A DNA stretch of 64,000 bases from positions 1-64,000 of the forward strand of contig JANYKT010000010.1 of the NCBI GenBank assembly GCA_025358085.1, written 5' to 3'. The notes beneath the pieces were generated by a model. It had not been told where the DNA came from. It was given only the letters and a program-made list of their open reading frames with translations, and made no database searches. This DNA comes from Deltaproteobacteria bacterium. GTDB taxonomy: Bacteria; Myxococcota; Myxococcia; Myxococcales; 40CM-4-68-19. Positions 34,790 to 43,582 of the stretch are shown here, one piece after another. How positions within the stretch are numbered: position 1 is the stretch's first letter; each line of letters begins with the position of its first letter. The translations under genes were made by a program, and so were the position numbers.

Positions 34790-36880
34790 CTAACCAAACC
34801 TGACCCGCGGTGTGTCTTGATTCGCGACCCCTTTGCGTCGGCGGCGCAGCGCCACCAATGGAAGCGGCGAGAGCAGGAGCCAGAGGCTCTGCGGACCGCC
34901 CGTGCTGCACCCGCCGACGGACGATTTGGCTACGGTAATCGTGGGGCCTCTGGGGGAAGGCGAAGGTGCCGGCGAGTTGCTGGTTCCGGTGCCAGGGCCG
35001 CTCCCCGTGCCGGTGCCGCTCCCCGTGCCGGTGCCGGTACCGGAGCCGCCGGTTCCGCTGCCGCCCGTTCCGCTGCCGCCGGACCCGCTGCCGCCGGACC
35101 CGCTGCCGCCGGACCCGCTGCCACCGGACCCGCTGCCGCCGGACCCGCTGCCACCGGACCCGCTGCCACCGGACCCGCTGCCACCGGACCCGTTGCCGCC
35201 GGACCCGCTGCCGGTTCCGCCAGGCGGCGGCGTGTCCTTGCCCAGCGCGTGGATGATCATGGCTGCGAGCTGTGCGCGAGCAGAGTCGATCGCGTCGGGC
35301 GTGGTGGTCGAGAGGTAAGCATGCGCGAAAAGTCCTTTCGCGATTTGTAGCGCCTGCGCGGAGAGGCCGAGCTTGGTGGCGAGCATCAGGAGCTCGTAAT
35401 CCTCCATGCCGTCGCGGATGCCCTTCATTCGCAGCGACTCCACCGGGATCTCGGTCGTGCCGCCAATTTTAGCCGGGGTGCCCGGGTAAAAAAGGTTACC
35501 GTCGCCGGTGCCGCCGAAGTTCCACTGGTTGGTCCAAGGGTCGCCATTGAAATAGCCCATGGTGACTTCGTAATAGAGCTCGCCTTGCACGTTGTAGACG
35601 AACGACAGCCACTCCTGCGCCCGATTGCGCGTGCCGTCCGTGTCGATGGCGTAAGAGGGCCAGCCCGCCTCTCCGCTGCCGTTGCGTCCGGGGACGCTGC
35701 TGCAGCCGAACGACATGCAGCTCTGGTACCACCAGATAGTGGCGGGATACTTCGCGCGCTGCGTGCCTTGGTGATCGACTTTGCCGTCCATGTAATTGAC
35801 GACCGGAACATACAAATCGATGCTGCCGTTTACAGACTGCGCGTTGGCCTCGTCGGTGGTGGTCGTGACAAGCGTGGGGATGGCCGAGTCCGCCGCATGC
35901 GACGCGGCAGATCGGGTCGTAATGTCGGACCAGGCGCACTGGAGCGGCGGCTCGTCGCAGACGTAGCTGAAGAGCTGCGTCCAGCCGTGCTGTTTGAAGT
36001 GCTTCGACCAAGCCGAGACGATCGGCGTGGTGATCGTGCCGCTGACGCGCGCCGCGGTCAGCTTTGCTCCCTGCAGGCGGGTAGGGGCTGTACCGGCGAG
36101 GAATGGTCCGGCATACAGATCGAAGTCCGCCCAGTGCCGGTCATTCCCATTCGCATCGACGGTATCGTCGTAATACGGGCGATCGATGGAGATGTGATTG
36201 TCGAGCGCGGCCTGGATGTAACGAGCACGGAGCTGCATCTCGGACGTATAATTGGTGCAATTGCCGTCGCCGTGCCCCATGCAGGGTCCATTCCACGTCA
36301 TCCCGAATGCGCTCTTGAGCGTGGAAGTTGAGGGAACGGCGAAGTCCCAGACAGTCAGGGTCACCGGGATGTTGGCGGTCACGCTGCCATTCACGACGAC
36401 CGTGCCATGATAGACGCCCGCTGGCGTCGAGGCCGGGGCGTGGATGTCGACGAGCACCGCGCGGCTCTCGCCCGAGGGAACGTCGAACGGAAAAGCATTG
36501 CGCTTCTCACCAACGATCGGATCGACGTTCGGGATCAGCGCGTCCGGCCAGACCCCGGCGGCTCCGTCTGCGCCGCTCGGAAACTGAACGTCGATGGTCC
36601 CTTCCCGATACAGCACGAGCTCGCGGCCAGAAATCGTGTGACCAAAACCGTCGGTCAGGGCCTCGAAGGCCATCGAAATGCCCGTCGCTTGACCCGTCAC
36701 GACCACGTGGAACGATTCGAACTCGTTCTGTGCTGCAAAGAGCGTCGCGATTGTCGGCGCAGTGGCCGAGGGCTGGGTGATTGGCCTGACCTTCGCCGAT
36801 GAGGGCGCGACCCAGACTTGGGCCGCGCGAGCGCCGGATGAGAGGGCGAGGGCGGCGGCGAGCGCGATACGAAAATCCAA
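34790..36880 (-). CDS. Secreted DUF4091 protein with Gly/Ser linker and MYXO-CTERM-like tail
   Basis: 696 residues. Signal peptide MDFRIALAAALALSSGARA. Residues about 25-560 look like the DUF4091 glycoside-hydrolase-like region (PSGESRAVLVDIHAPASTPAGVYHGTVVV, GMEDYELLMLA). A Gly/Ser linker of GSGSGG units follows, then TVAKSSVGGCSTGGPQSLWLLLSPLPLVALRRRRK: a Cys motif, hydrophobic helix and Arg cluster, the plan of the MYXO-CTERM sorting signal that anchors proteins on the myxobacterial surface after cleavage. About 14 residues follow the Arg cluster, slightly more than usual. Confidence 0.82.
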   Translation of the reverse strand: MDFRIALAAALALSSGARAAQVWVAPSSAKVRPITQPSATAPTIATLFAAQNEFESFHVVVTGQATGISMAFEALTDGFGHTISGRELVLYREGTIDVQFPSGADGAAGVWPDALIPNVDPIVGEKRNAFPFDVPSGESRAVLVDIHAPASTPAGVYHGTVVVNGSVTANIPVTLTVWDFAVPSTSTLKSAFGMTWNGPCMGHGDGNCTNYTSEMQLRARYIQAALDNHISIDRPYYDDTVDANGNDRHWADFDLYAGPFLAGTAPTRLQGAKLTAARVSGTITTPIVSAWSKHFKQHGWTQLFSYVCDEPPLQCAWSDITTRSAASHAADSAIPTLVTTTTDEANAQSVNGSIDLYVPVVNYMDGKVDHQGTQRAKYPATIWWYQSCMSFGCSSVPGRNGSGEAGWPSYAIDTDGTRNRAQEWLSFVYNVQGELYYEVTMGYFNGDPWTNQWNFGGTGDGNLFYPGTPAKIGGTTEIPVESLRMKGIRDGMEDYELLMLATKLGLSAQALQIAKGLFAHAYLSTTTPDAIDSARAQLAAMIIHALGKDTPPPGGTGSGSGGNGSGGSGSGGSGSGGSGSGGSGSGGSGSGGSGSGGSGSGGSGTGGSGTGGSGTGTGTGSGTGTGSGPGTGTSNSPAPSPSPRGPTITVAKSSVGGCSTGGPQSLWLLLSPLPLVALRRRRKGVANQDTPRVRFG
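35055..35215 (-). repeat. 15-bp tandem repeats encoding the GSGGS linker
   Basis: The unit CCGCTGCCGCCGGAC (plus strand) recurs about nine times with single-base variants (CCACCGGAC). It keeps the frame, so copy number could change linker length. Confidence 0.85.
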
Positions 36881-37435
36881 AGGGGCCTCCTTGGCTGGTT
36901 GTCCATCGAATCGCCGGGTGCTCGGCGTTTCGGTTGACCAACTGAGGAGGGATGCGCCTTATTGCACGAATTGTTAGCAGGCAAGTGCTCCAGAATCGGG
37001 AGATATAGGCAAAATGCTCCGCAAGTCGCCCATTGCCCTACCAATCAATAATTTTAGCGTATTCGGATGACTACCGAGGCACGGCAACGAAATTCGTACG
37101 CCGGACAAGCCAGGCCAGGCTCGCCTATAGAGGAGAGTTGATGCTCGGTTGACTGGTCGTGGCTCAAGCGGAGACTTGGCCTACCGGGGGGCGACGGCCG
37201 CGAGGTGCTCAAGTCGCGAGCAGGCGAGTTAGCGCTCGAAGATTTTGCTACAAAATTCTTCGGGACGGATGAGGCCCATCTGTCGTTGCGTGCGCTGTAG
37301 GCGCGCCCAAGCGCAGCGAGAAGTCGGGCCAGGCTTTTTGAGGGGCGCCAGCAGCGAGCCGTCCCGCGCGCGCACCCGGATCAAACAAACTGCCTGGGCA
37401 GGGAAGCAGAGGCTAGAGAAAGAAGCCCGCGGGCG
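36881..37435. other. 555-bp gap without a gene
   Basis: Upstream of the DUF4091 gene and downstream of the HAD phosphatase. Positions about 36950-37090 are clearly more AT-rich (CAATCAATAATTTTAGCG) and probably hold the DUF4091 promoter. The only frame (37245-37439) is Arg/Cys-rich and has no RBS. GCCCGCGGGC followed by TTCTTTCT on the minus strand right after the HAD stop may be a weak terminator. No tRNA was found. Confidence 0.5.
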
Positions 37436-38149
37436 TTAGCGCAGATCGAGGATGGGCCACTCGTAGGCGCGGGCATGGCTGCGCAGGCGCGTATCCGGGT
37501 TGACCGCGGTGGGGCGGCCGACGACCGTGAGCATCGGATAATCAGAGAGGCTGTCTGAATAGGCGTGCGACTGATCGAGGCGCAGGCCGTGCGCGATGCA
37601 ATAGTCGCGGATGCGGTTTGCTTTATTGGCGCCTTCAACAATGGGCGGGATCACCTTGCCGGTGGCGAACCCTTCAACGAACTGCAGCGAGTTGGCGATG
37701 AGGTCATCCGCGCCCAGCGCCTTTGCGAGCGGCCACATGGTGATGTCGATGGCGCCCGTGCAGAGCACGATCTTGCAGCCGGCGCGACGGCATTCATTGA
37801 TGATGTCCATTGCCCCGGGATAGACGGCGGGCTTGAGCACCTTTTCAGTCAGGTCGAAGGTGAGCTCGAGCAGGCGATCTTCCGAGAGCCCGCGGTAGGC
37901 GCGATAGAAGAGCTCGTTAAAGACTTTGCGATTAAAGGCATTGGCCGCAGCATAGACCGGCGCCATGGCAAAACCTTTGATCAGCCGCTCGGCGGTACCG
38001 AAGATTGTGCCGCGATTGAGCACGTAATAGGCATAAGCATGGACGACATTGGTGGAGATGAGTGTCCCGTCCACGTCGAAGAAGGCGCCCTTCGTCCAGC
38101 GCGTGGTCGCCGGAGCCGAAGCTGGCGTAGCCGGGGGCGCCTCAATCAC
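37436..38149 (-). CDS. HAD-IB family phosphatase (SerB/PSP-like)
   Basis: 237 residues from GTG 38149, overlapping the BI-1 stop; the longer track ORF is antisense-like upstream of this. FFDVDGTLI is HAD motif I, VLCTGAIDITMWPLAKALG is motif II, and HAYSDSLSDYPML is motif IV. HAD-IB enzymes of this group often accompany acyltransferases or act on phospholipid-type or small phosphomonoesters; the substrate is unknown. Co-translated with the Bax-inhibitor gene. Confidence 0.85.
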   Translation of the reverse strand: MIEAPPATPASAPATTRWTKGAFFDVDGTLISTNVVHAYAYYVLNRGTIFGTAERLIKGFAMAPVYAAANAFNRKVFNELFYRAYRGLSEDRLLELTFDLTEKVLKPAVYPGAMDIINECRRAGCKIVLCTGAIDITMWPLAKALGADDLIANSLQFVEGFATGKVIPPIVEGANKANRIRDYCIAHGLRLDQSHAYSDSLSDYPMLTVVGRPTAVNPDTRLRSHARAYEWPILDLR

Positions 38150-38876
38150 GGCGTCGGCCGAACAACCGCAACAGCATGATGAAGAGGTTGATGAAGTCGA
38201 GATAAAGCGAAAGCGCGCCCCGCAGCGCCATGCGCTCGTCGCCTTCTTCACCCATGGCGCGAATCTTCTGCGTGTCGTAGGCGGTGAGGCCGGCAAAGAC
38301 CACTACCCCCGCGCAGGAGACGATGAAGTCGAGCGCGCTCGAGTGCAGGAAGATGTTGACTACGGTCGCGAGCAGGACGCCGATGAGCCCAATCATCAGG
38401 AAGCTGCGGGCGCCGGTGAGATCGCGCTTGGTGACCGTTCCGTAGAGCGAGAGTCCGAAGAAGGCGCCGCCGGTGATGAAGAAGGTCGAGGCGACCGAGG
38501 CGCTCGTATAGGTGAGCAGATAGACAGAGAAGGTGACGCCGGAGAGCGCGCAATAGCCGAGGAACATACCGACCGCGGCGGCCATCGAGGCGCGCTGTAC
38601 GACGCTCGAGAACATCCAGACCATGCCCAGTTCGGCGATACCGACGACCCAGAAGAGACCGGAGACGCCGATGACTTGTCCATTCGAGTTGACGCGATAG
38701 AACGCCGAAAGCAGGCCGGGGCTGTTGGTCACTGCCCAGGCGACCATGCCGGTGAGCGCGAGGCCGAAAGCCATCCAGCGGTAGACGGCAGCCATGAATT
38801 CGGCGGTGCGGCTGCGGCCGATGGGCCCTGCATCTGCTCGGCCGGTTCTGCCGGGTTGCGATGACCACGCGTCCAT
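38142..38876 (-). CDS. Bax inhibitor-1/YccA family membrane protein
   Basis: 244 residues with seven hydrophobic helices, the BI-1 number. The family features FITGGAFFGLSLYGTVTKRDLTG and VFAGLTAYDTQKIR are present and the protein ends with the helix LSLYLDFINLFIMLLRLFG. Members are inner-membrane pH-sensitive calcium leak channels or interact with FtsH. The start at ATG 38876 has AGGAGCC close upstream. Confidence 0.9.
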   Translation of the reverse strand: MDAWSSQPGRTGRADAGPIGRSRTAEFMAAVYRWMAFGLALTGMVAWAVTNSPGLLSAFYRVNSNGQVIGVSGLFWVVGIAELGMVWMFSSVVQRASMAAAVGMFLGYCALSGVTFSVYLLTYTSASVASTFFITGGAFFGLSLYGTVTKRDLTGARSFLMIGLIGVLLATVVNIFLHSSALDFIVSCAGVVVFAGLTAYDTQKIRAMGEEGDERMALRGALSLYLDFINLFIMLLRLFGRRRD

Positions 38877-38921
38877 GATGAGGCTCCTTTTTGAAAGCGA
38901 CGCGGAATGTAACCGGACGCG

Positions 38922-40094
38922 TCAGGCTTCGCCAGCGAGCTCCTCCCAGAGCGCGACGGCGGAGGCGCAGCGTGCGACGTAGAGCGCGGCGAGAGCGGTG
39001 AAGCCGGTGAGCGAGAGGCCGCGCGCGGACCAGAGCCGGCCCACCAAGTCGAGGCCGGCAGAGCATTCGCGAGAGAGGCGGGCAGTCGGGGCCTCGTCGA
39101 GCGGGCCTGCCGGGCACAGCTGGGAGATCCACGCTGAGGGCGCCCCGTGGCGCAGCGCAGTCCAGCGGACCGGCTGCCAGCCACCGACGGCGCCGAGCAG
39201 CGCTTCGGGATTGGGCGGGAGGCGGCCTGCGCGCGCGTCGTCGCGAAACCGGAGCAGGTGCGGCGCGACTTGCAGCGCATGCGAGAGCCCGGCGAAGAAG
39301 GTGCGGAAGCCGGGCGCGGCGGCAGCGGCGGGGTTGTCGATCAGGAGGCGCGCGAGCCACTCGTCGGCGTAGAGCTCGCTCCCCGCGGCGGCGCGCTCGG
39401 TGAGTTCTTGCACGAGCTGGTCCTCGCCCGGCGGCGGGATCGCGCCCGCCTGCAAGTCTTCGGGGAGAAAGAGCAGGCTCGCAACGGTGGCGTGGCCGAC
39501 GAGCCGCAGCACCGACGCGTGAGCGCGAACGATTAATGTGGGGACACCATACTGATTTCCGGCAGAGGTCGGAGCCGCGGGTGCGGGGACACGAATCGCC
39601 TCGGCGCCGGAAAGCTGTGCTGGCGCGGGAGCGGCACCGGGAAATGCGTATGGTGTCCCCGAATTTTCTGCTGGGGGAAATGAGTATGGTGTCCCCATAT
39701 TAAAGGCGCGGCCGAGGTCGATGAGGCGGGAGGCTTCGGAGCGGGCGCGGCGCGTGAGTTCGCCGCGCTGGGATTCGCGCTCGTCGTGTGCGCCGATGCC
39801 GTCGAGCACGGACGAGCCCGCTGGCACGGGAGGGCGCGGGAGCAGGCCACGCGCGAGCACCTCGTCAAAGCCCGGTGCGCCGTCCCAGCTGAAGACGTCG
39901 GCCGAAGTTGCCAGGCCCTCGAGCTGCACCAGCGCCGGCTCCGCGGGACGGTGGTCCGTCAGCGGCAGCGCTGCCTCGACCGCATCCAGCAGCAGCTCGG
40001 CGAGCTGCAGCGCGGTCGCCTCGCGTTCGGCGAACCCAGGGCGCAGGGCGCGCGCCAGCACGGCGGCCAGGCGTTGCTCAGGAAGGAGGTCCAT
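38922..40094 (-). CDS. Protein of unknown function interrupted in frame by a MITE-like element
   Basis: 390 residues from ATG 40094 (GGAAGG-type sequence nearby on this strand is not clear). The protein is Ala/Leu-rich and helical with no signal peptide. Codons 39533-39703 come from an inserted 171-bp element: removing it joins SRLIDLGRAF to VRAHASVLRLVGHA, which reads as one continuous helix. The insert adds 57 residues (MGTPYSFPPAENSGTPYAFPG...NQYGVPTLI) without a stop. I do not recognise the host family. Whether the protein still works is unknown. Confidence 0.65.
   Translation of the reverse strand: MDLLPEQRLAAVLARALRPGFAEREATALQLAELLLDAVEAALPLTDHRPAEPALVQLEGLATSADVFSWDGAPGFDEVLARGLLPRPPVPAGSSVLDGIGAHDERESQRGELTRRARSEASRLIDLGRAFNMGTPYSFPPAENSGTPYAFPGAAPAPAQLSGAEAIRVPAPAAPTSAGNQYGVPTLIVRAHASVLRLVGHATVASLLFLPEDLQAGAIPPPGEDQLVQELTERAAAGSELYADEWLARLLIDNPAAAAAPGFRTFFAGLSHALQVAPHLLRFRDDARAGRLPPNPEALLGAVGGWQPVRWTALRHGAPSAWISQLCPAGPLDEAPTARLSRECSAGLDLVGRLWSARGLSLTGFTALAALYVARCASAVALWEELAGEA
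39533..39703. mobile_element. 171-bp MITE/REP-like element with 28-bp inverted ends
   Basis: Left end TTAATGTGGGGACACCATAC... and right end ...GTATGGTGTCCCCATATTAA are inverted repeats (GGAAATNNGTATGGTGTCCCC core), each terminating in TTAA. A third direct copy of the core lies at about 39640-39668. GGTGTCCCC palindromic cores of this kind are known from REP elements mobilised by RAYT-type transposases. No transposase is encoded here. Confidence 0.8.
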
Positions 40095-40233
40095 CACGCC
40101 TCGCAAGATAGACTTGATCAAGCGGGCAGAAGGGTGGAACCGCAAACGATGGCGCGCCGCCGCTTGACCCGGAAGGAGAGCGGGCCTATATCCAACTTGA
40201 GTTCATGGCGCGCCACCGTTGAGGCATCAGTAA

Positions 40234-40764
40234 ATGACGCTGGGTCCTATAGATTATCAGATCCTCGACCTGCTGCAGCGCGACGCGAGGATCACCCAGA
40301 GCGAGATCGCGGCCTCGGTCGGGCTGTCCCAGCCGAGCGTCGCCGACCGGATCCGCAAGCTGGACGAGTCCGGCGCCGTCGCGGGCTATGTCGCGCGGCT
40401 CGACCCGCGCCGCATGGGCAACGACATCCGCGCCTTTGTCGGCGTCCGCATCGCGCACCCGCGGCACCACGAGGCGTTCATCCGCGGCGTGCAAGAGATC
40501 CCGGAGGTGCTCGAGTGCCACCGGGTCGCGGGCGTCGAATCGTACATCCTGAAGATCGTCACCCGGAACACGGAGACGCTCGACGAGTTGATCTCCGGGA
40601 CGCTGCGGCGTCTGGCGGGCGTCACCCGCACCCAGACCACCATCGTGCTCTCGACCGTCAAGGAGGGCACCGCGGTGCCGCTCCCGCTCGCCGAAGACCT
40701 GCCCGCGCGAAAAGGCGCCCTCAAGCCGCGCAGAGCCGGCCCGGAAAAGAAGGAAGTGTCATGA
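40234..40764 (+). CDS. Lrp/AsnC family transcriptional regulator
   Basis: 176 residues. The N-terminal winged helix reads DYQILDLLQRDARITQSEIAASVGLSQPSVADRIRKLDESGAVAGY, and the RAM ligand domain follows with VGVRIAHPRHHEAFIRGVQEIPEVLECHRVAGVESYILKI. A basic tail of about 25 residues is extra. It overlaps the aminotransferase start by four bases and probably controls it in response to an amino acid. Confidence 0.92.
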   Translation: MTLGPIDYQILDLLQRDARITQSEIAASVGLSQPSVADRIRKLDESGAVAGYVARLDPRRMGNDIRAFVGVRIAHPRHHEAFIRGVQEIPEVLECHRVAGVESYILKIVTRNTETLDELISGTLRRLAGVTRTQTTIVLSTVKEGTAVPLPLAEDLPARKGALKPRRAGPEKKEVS

Positions 40765-41960
40765 CTTTCTCTCGCCGCATGTCCCGCGCCAAGCCATCCG
40801 CAATCCGCGAGATCCTGAAAGTCACCGAGCGTCCCGAGGTGCTCTCCTTCGCGGGTGGGCTGCCGGCGCCCGAGGCGTTCCCGGTCGAGGCCATCGCGCG
40901 CGCGCACGCGCAGGTGCTGGCTTCCCCGGCGGCGCCGGCCGCGCTGCAGTACGGTCCGACCGAGGGCTTCGCACCGTTGCGCGCCTGGATCGCCGAGCGC
41001 ATGGCCCGCCGCGGGATACGCTGCCGCCCCGAGCAGGTGCTCATTACCGCCGGCTCGCAGCAGGGCATCGACCTCGTCGGCAAGGTGCTGCTCGACGAGG
41101 GGGACACGGTGGTGGTGGAGAACCCGTCGTACGTCGCCGCGCTGCAAGCCTTCGAGTCGTATGAGGCGCGCTTCGAGGTGGTCGGCAGCGACGACTGCGG
41201 CATGCGCATCGACGAGCTCGAGGCGGTGCTGCTGCGCTCGCGGCCGAAGCTCATTTATCTGGTCCCGACCTTCCAGAACCCGCGCGGCACCACGCTGTCG
41301 CTCGAGCGCCGCGTCCGGCTCGCGCAGCTGGCGGCCGAGTACGGCGTGCCGGTGCTCGAGGATGATCCCTACGGCGAGCTGCGCTACCGCGGCGCCGCGC
41401 TGCCGGCCATTGCGGCGATCGATGAAGCGGCGCCCGTCATTCATCTCAGCTCCTTTTCGAAGACGCTTTCTCCCGGCCTGCGGCTTGGGTGGGCGGTCGC
41501 GGACGAGAAGACCATCCGTATGCTGACGGTGGCGAAGCAGGCGGTGGATCTGCATACGGGATCTCTCGCGCAGCACGCGACGGCGAGGCTGCTCGAGACC
41601 TTCGATTACGACGCTCATTTGAAGACCGTCTGCGCGCTGTACAGCACGCGCTGCGAGGTGATGCTGGCCGGGATCGAGCGGCACTTCCCGAGCGGAACCA
41701 CCTTGACGCGACCCGAGGGCGGACTATTTGTCTGGGCGCGGTTGCCCTCCGGGCTCAATGCCCAGGAGCTGTTTGTCGAGGCGATGAAAGAACGAATTGC
41801 CTTCGTCCCGGGTGCACCCTTTTTCGCCGCCGCGCCCGATCACAGCACGCTGCGGCTCAATTTTTCCAATCGGCCACCGGAGGCGATCGCGGAAGGAATG
41901 GCGCGCCTCGCCGGCTGCATCGCGCGGCTGCAGGACCAGCCCCGCGCGGCGGTGGGCTGA
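40761..41960 (+). CDS. PLP-dependent aminotransferase (2-aminoadipate/LysN-like, class I/II)
   Basis: 399 residues from ATG 40761 with AAGGAAG upstream; the track's extension to 39786 is spurious. Fold-type I motifs: FAGGLPAPEAFP, TAGSQQGIDLVGKVLL, NPSYVAALQAF, VPTFQNPRGTTLS and the PLP Lys in SSFSKTLSPGLRLGW. Related enzymes (LysN, MocR-type partners, kynurenine/aminoadipate transaminases) act on 2-aminoadipate or branched/aromatic amino acids. Translationally coupled to the Lrp regulator. Confidence 0.92.
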   Translation: MTFSRRMSRAKPSAIREILKVTERPEVLSFAGGLPAPEAFPVEAIARAHAQVLASPAAPAALQYGPTEGFAPLRAWIAERMARRGIRCRPEQVLITAGSQQGIDLVGKVLLDEGDTVVVENPSYVAALQAFESYEARFEVVGSDDCGMRIDELEAVLLRSRPKLIYLVPTFQNPRGTTLSLERRVRLAQLAAEYGVPVLEDDPYGELRYRGAALPAIAAIDEAAPVIHLSSFSKTLSPGLRLGWAVADEKTIRMLTVAKQAVDLHTGSLAQHATARLLETFDYDAHLKTVCALYSTRCEVMLAGIERHFPSGTTLTRPEGGLFVWARLPSGLNAQELFVEAMKERIAFVPGAPFFAAAPDHSTLRLNFSNRPPEAIAEGMARLAGCIARLQDQPRAAVG

Positions 41961-42058
41961 GCCCTCCCGCGAGAGCATTCGAGTGCACAGCATCTTCCGA
42001 CGGCCCGCGGGTGCTCTGCTCCTCGCGGCACTCAATCGCTTGAGTCCGCGGCGGGGTC

Positions 42059-42082
42059 ACCAGCACCCCCGGGGGTGCTGGT
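42059..42082. promoter_or_regulatory. 24-bp perfect palindrome upstream of the hydrogenase regulator
   Basis: ACCAGCACCCCCGGGGGTGCTGGT is a perfect inverted repeat with no spacer, between the aminotransferase stop (41960) and the regulator start (42137). As RNA it could be a terminator stem, but there is no T tract; as DNA it could be an operator. Confidence 0.6.
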
Positions 42083-42136
42083 TGCACGGCTCGGAACGCC
42101 CTGATAAGTTTGCTTCCACTCTGTAAACATTCTTGC

Positions 42137-43582
42137 ATGGACCGAAACAGCACAGTCCTGGTGGCCCTGCGCCACGACGCGCAGCGAACTGCGCTCGTCG
42201 CCATGCTCGATCAGCGGCACTCCTACAAGGTCCTGCTGGCGAAATCGGCCGCCGAAGCCAGGACCATCATCGACGAAGCGCACGTCGACTTGATGCTGAT
42301 CGACGATGGCCAGGGCTTCGAAGGCTGCAGCGTCCTCGCCCAGCTTCGGCTCTCCAATCCCGAAATAGTCCGCGTGCTGGTGCTGCCGGAGACTTCCGAG
42401 CCGGGGCGAAAAGCAGTCTCGGAAGCAGCGGTCTATCAGTTCCTTCGCCGGCCGCTCGACGCCGAACAGGCGAGCCTCGTGGTCAAGCGTGGCCTCGAGG
42501 CTCGCGAGCTTGCCCGCCGCCATCGCCTGCTCTCGCGCGAGTTCAAGATCTCGGACGACGCTTCGATCCTTGCATTGGGCCAAGGCTACCAGCTCCGTCC
42601 CGAGAGCCAGCGCTTCGAGAAGCTGGTCTACGTGAGCGAGCGCATGTCGGCGGTGTGCGACCTCGCGCGGACTTCCGCCAAGACCCAGTTGCCCATTCTC
42701 ATCCAGGGCGAGACGGGCACCGGCAAGGAACTGCTCGCGCGCGCGGTGCACTACAATTCGACCCGGCGGGCGAGCCCGCTCCTGGTGCAGAACTGCGGCG
42801 GTCTGCCTGATGAACTCCTGCAGTCCGAGCTGTTCGGCCACAAGCGCGGCGCCTTCACCGGCGCGGTGTCCGATCGTCTGGGCCTGTTCCGCGCAGCCGA
42901 CGGAGGCACCGTCTTCCTCGACGAGATCTCCGAGGTCTCGCCGTCGTTTCAGGTGAGCCTCTTGCGCTTCCTGCAAGATGGAGAGCTCAAGCCCCTGGGC
43001 TCCGACCGCACCATCACCGCCGACGTGCGCATCATCGCGGCCTCCAACCGGCCGCTGAAATCCCTGGTCGCAGCCGGAGAGTTCCGTCGCGATCTTTACT
43101 ATCGCTTGAAGGGCTTCGAACTCGAAGTGCCTTCGCTGCGCTCGCGGCCGGAGGACATTGCCGCCCTTGCCGAGTTCTTCGCCGCCAAGCACAGCGAGGC
43201 GATGGCGCGAAAGGTCCTCGGCATCTCCGCGAGTGCGCTGGAGCGGCTGACCGCATATGACTTTCCTGGAAACGTGCGCGAATTGGAGAACGAGATCCGC
43301 CGCATGGTCGTGCTCACGAACGACGGCGAGTACTTGACCACCCGCCACCTGCCGCAGTCCATCCTCGATGCCGTCGTGCGCCCTCCAACGCTGCGCTCCG
43401 GGCCGGCGGACATCTCTGGAAAGACTTTAAAGGACAAGGTCGAGAGCCTGGAGAAGAACCTGGTCCTGGAAACTCTTGGCCGCTTGCGCTGGAACCAGAG
43501 CCGCGCCGCTGACGAACTGGGCTTGTCCCGCGTTGGTCTCGCCAATAAAATCAAGCGCTACGGTCTCGACCGGGAGCCATGA
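42137..43582 (+). CDS. HoxA/HupR-like sigma-54-dependent activator of hydrogenase genes
   Basis: 481 residues from ATG 42137. Receiver-like domain (about 5-120), AAA+ sigma-54 activation domain with Walker A GETGTGKE and KRGAFTGAV (the GAFTGA loop that contacts sigma-54), and a Fis-type HTH at the C-terminus (NQSRAADELGLSRVGLANKIKRYG). The receiver keeps an Asp in LMLIDDGQG but lacks the usual acidic pair after strand 1 (VALRHD) and has Arg for the conserved Lys (FLRRPLD), so phosphorylation may not control it normally. HoxA and HupR are known to activate uptake hydrogenases in the unphosphorylated state. No sensor kinase is nearby. Confidence 0.88.
   Translation: MDRNSTVLVALRHDAQRTALVAMLDQRHSYKVLLAKSAAEARTIIDEAHVDLMLIDDGQGFEGCSVLAQLRLSNPEIVRVLVLPETSEPGRKAVSEAAVYQFLRRPLDAEQASLVVKRGLEARELARRHRLLSREFKISDDASILALGQGYQLRPESQRFEKLVYVSERMSAVCDLARTSAKTQLPILIQGETGTGKELLARAVHYNSTRRASPLLVQNCGGLPDELLQSELFGHKRGAFTGAVSDRLGLFRAADGGTVFLDEISEVSPSFQVSLLRFLQDGELKPLGSDRTITADVRIIAASNRPLKSLVAAGEFRRDLYYRLKGFELEVPSLRSRPEDIAALAEFFAAKHSEAMARKVLGISASALERLTAYDFPGNVRELENEIRRMVVLTNDGEYLTTRHLPQSILDAVVRPPTLRSGPADISGKTLKDKVESLEKNLVLETLGRLRWNQSRAADELGLSRVGLANKIKRYGLDREP

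Noticed and set aside
37245-37439. 64-codon plus ORF in the gap before the HAD gene
   Set aside because: No RBS, Arg/Cys-biased, ends inside the HAD gene.
39786-40760. N-terminal extension of the aminotransferase ORF
   Set aside because: Crosses the Lrp gene in another frame; ATG 40761 has an RBS and starts the known fold.
42072-42088. Second -24/-12 candidate (GG-N10-GC ending TTGCA) before the regulator
   Set aside because: The -12 word fits but the -24 part lies in the G-rich palindrome and matches only GG.
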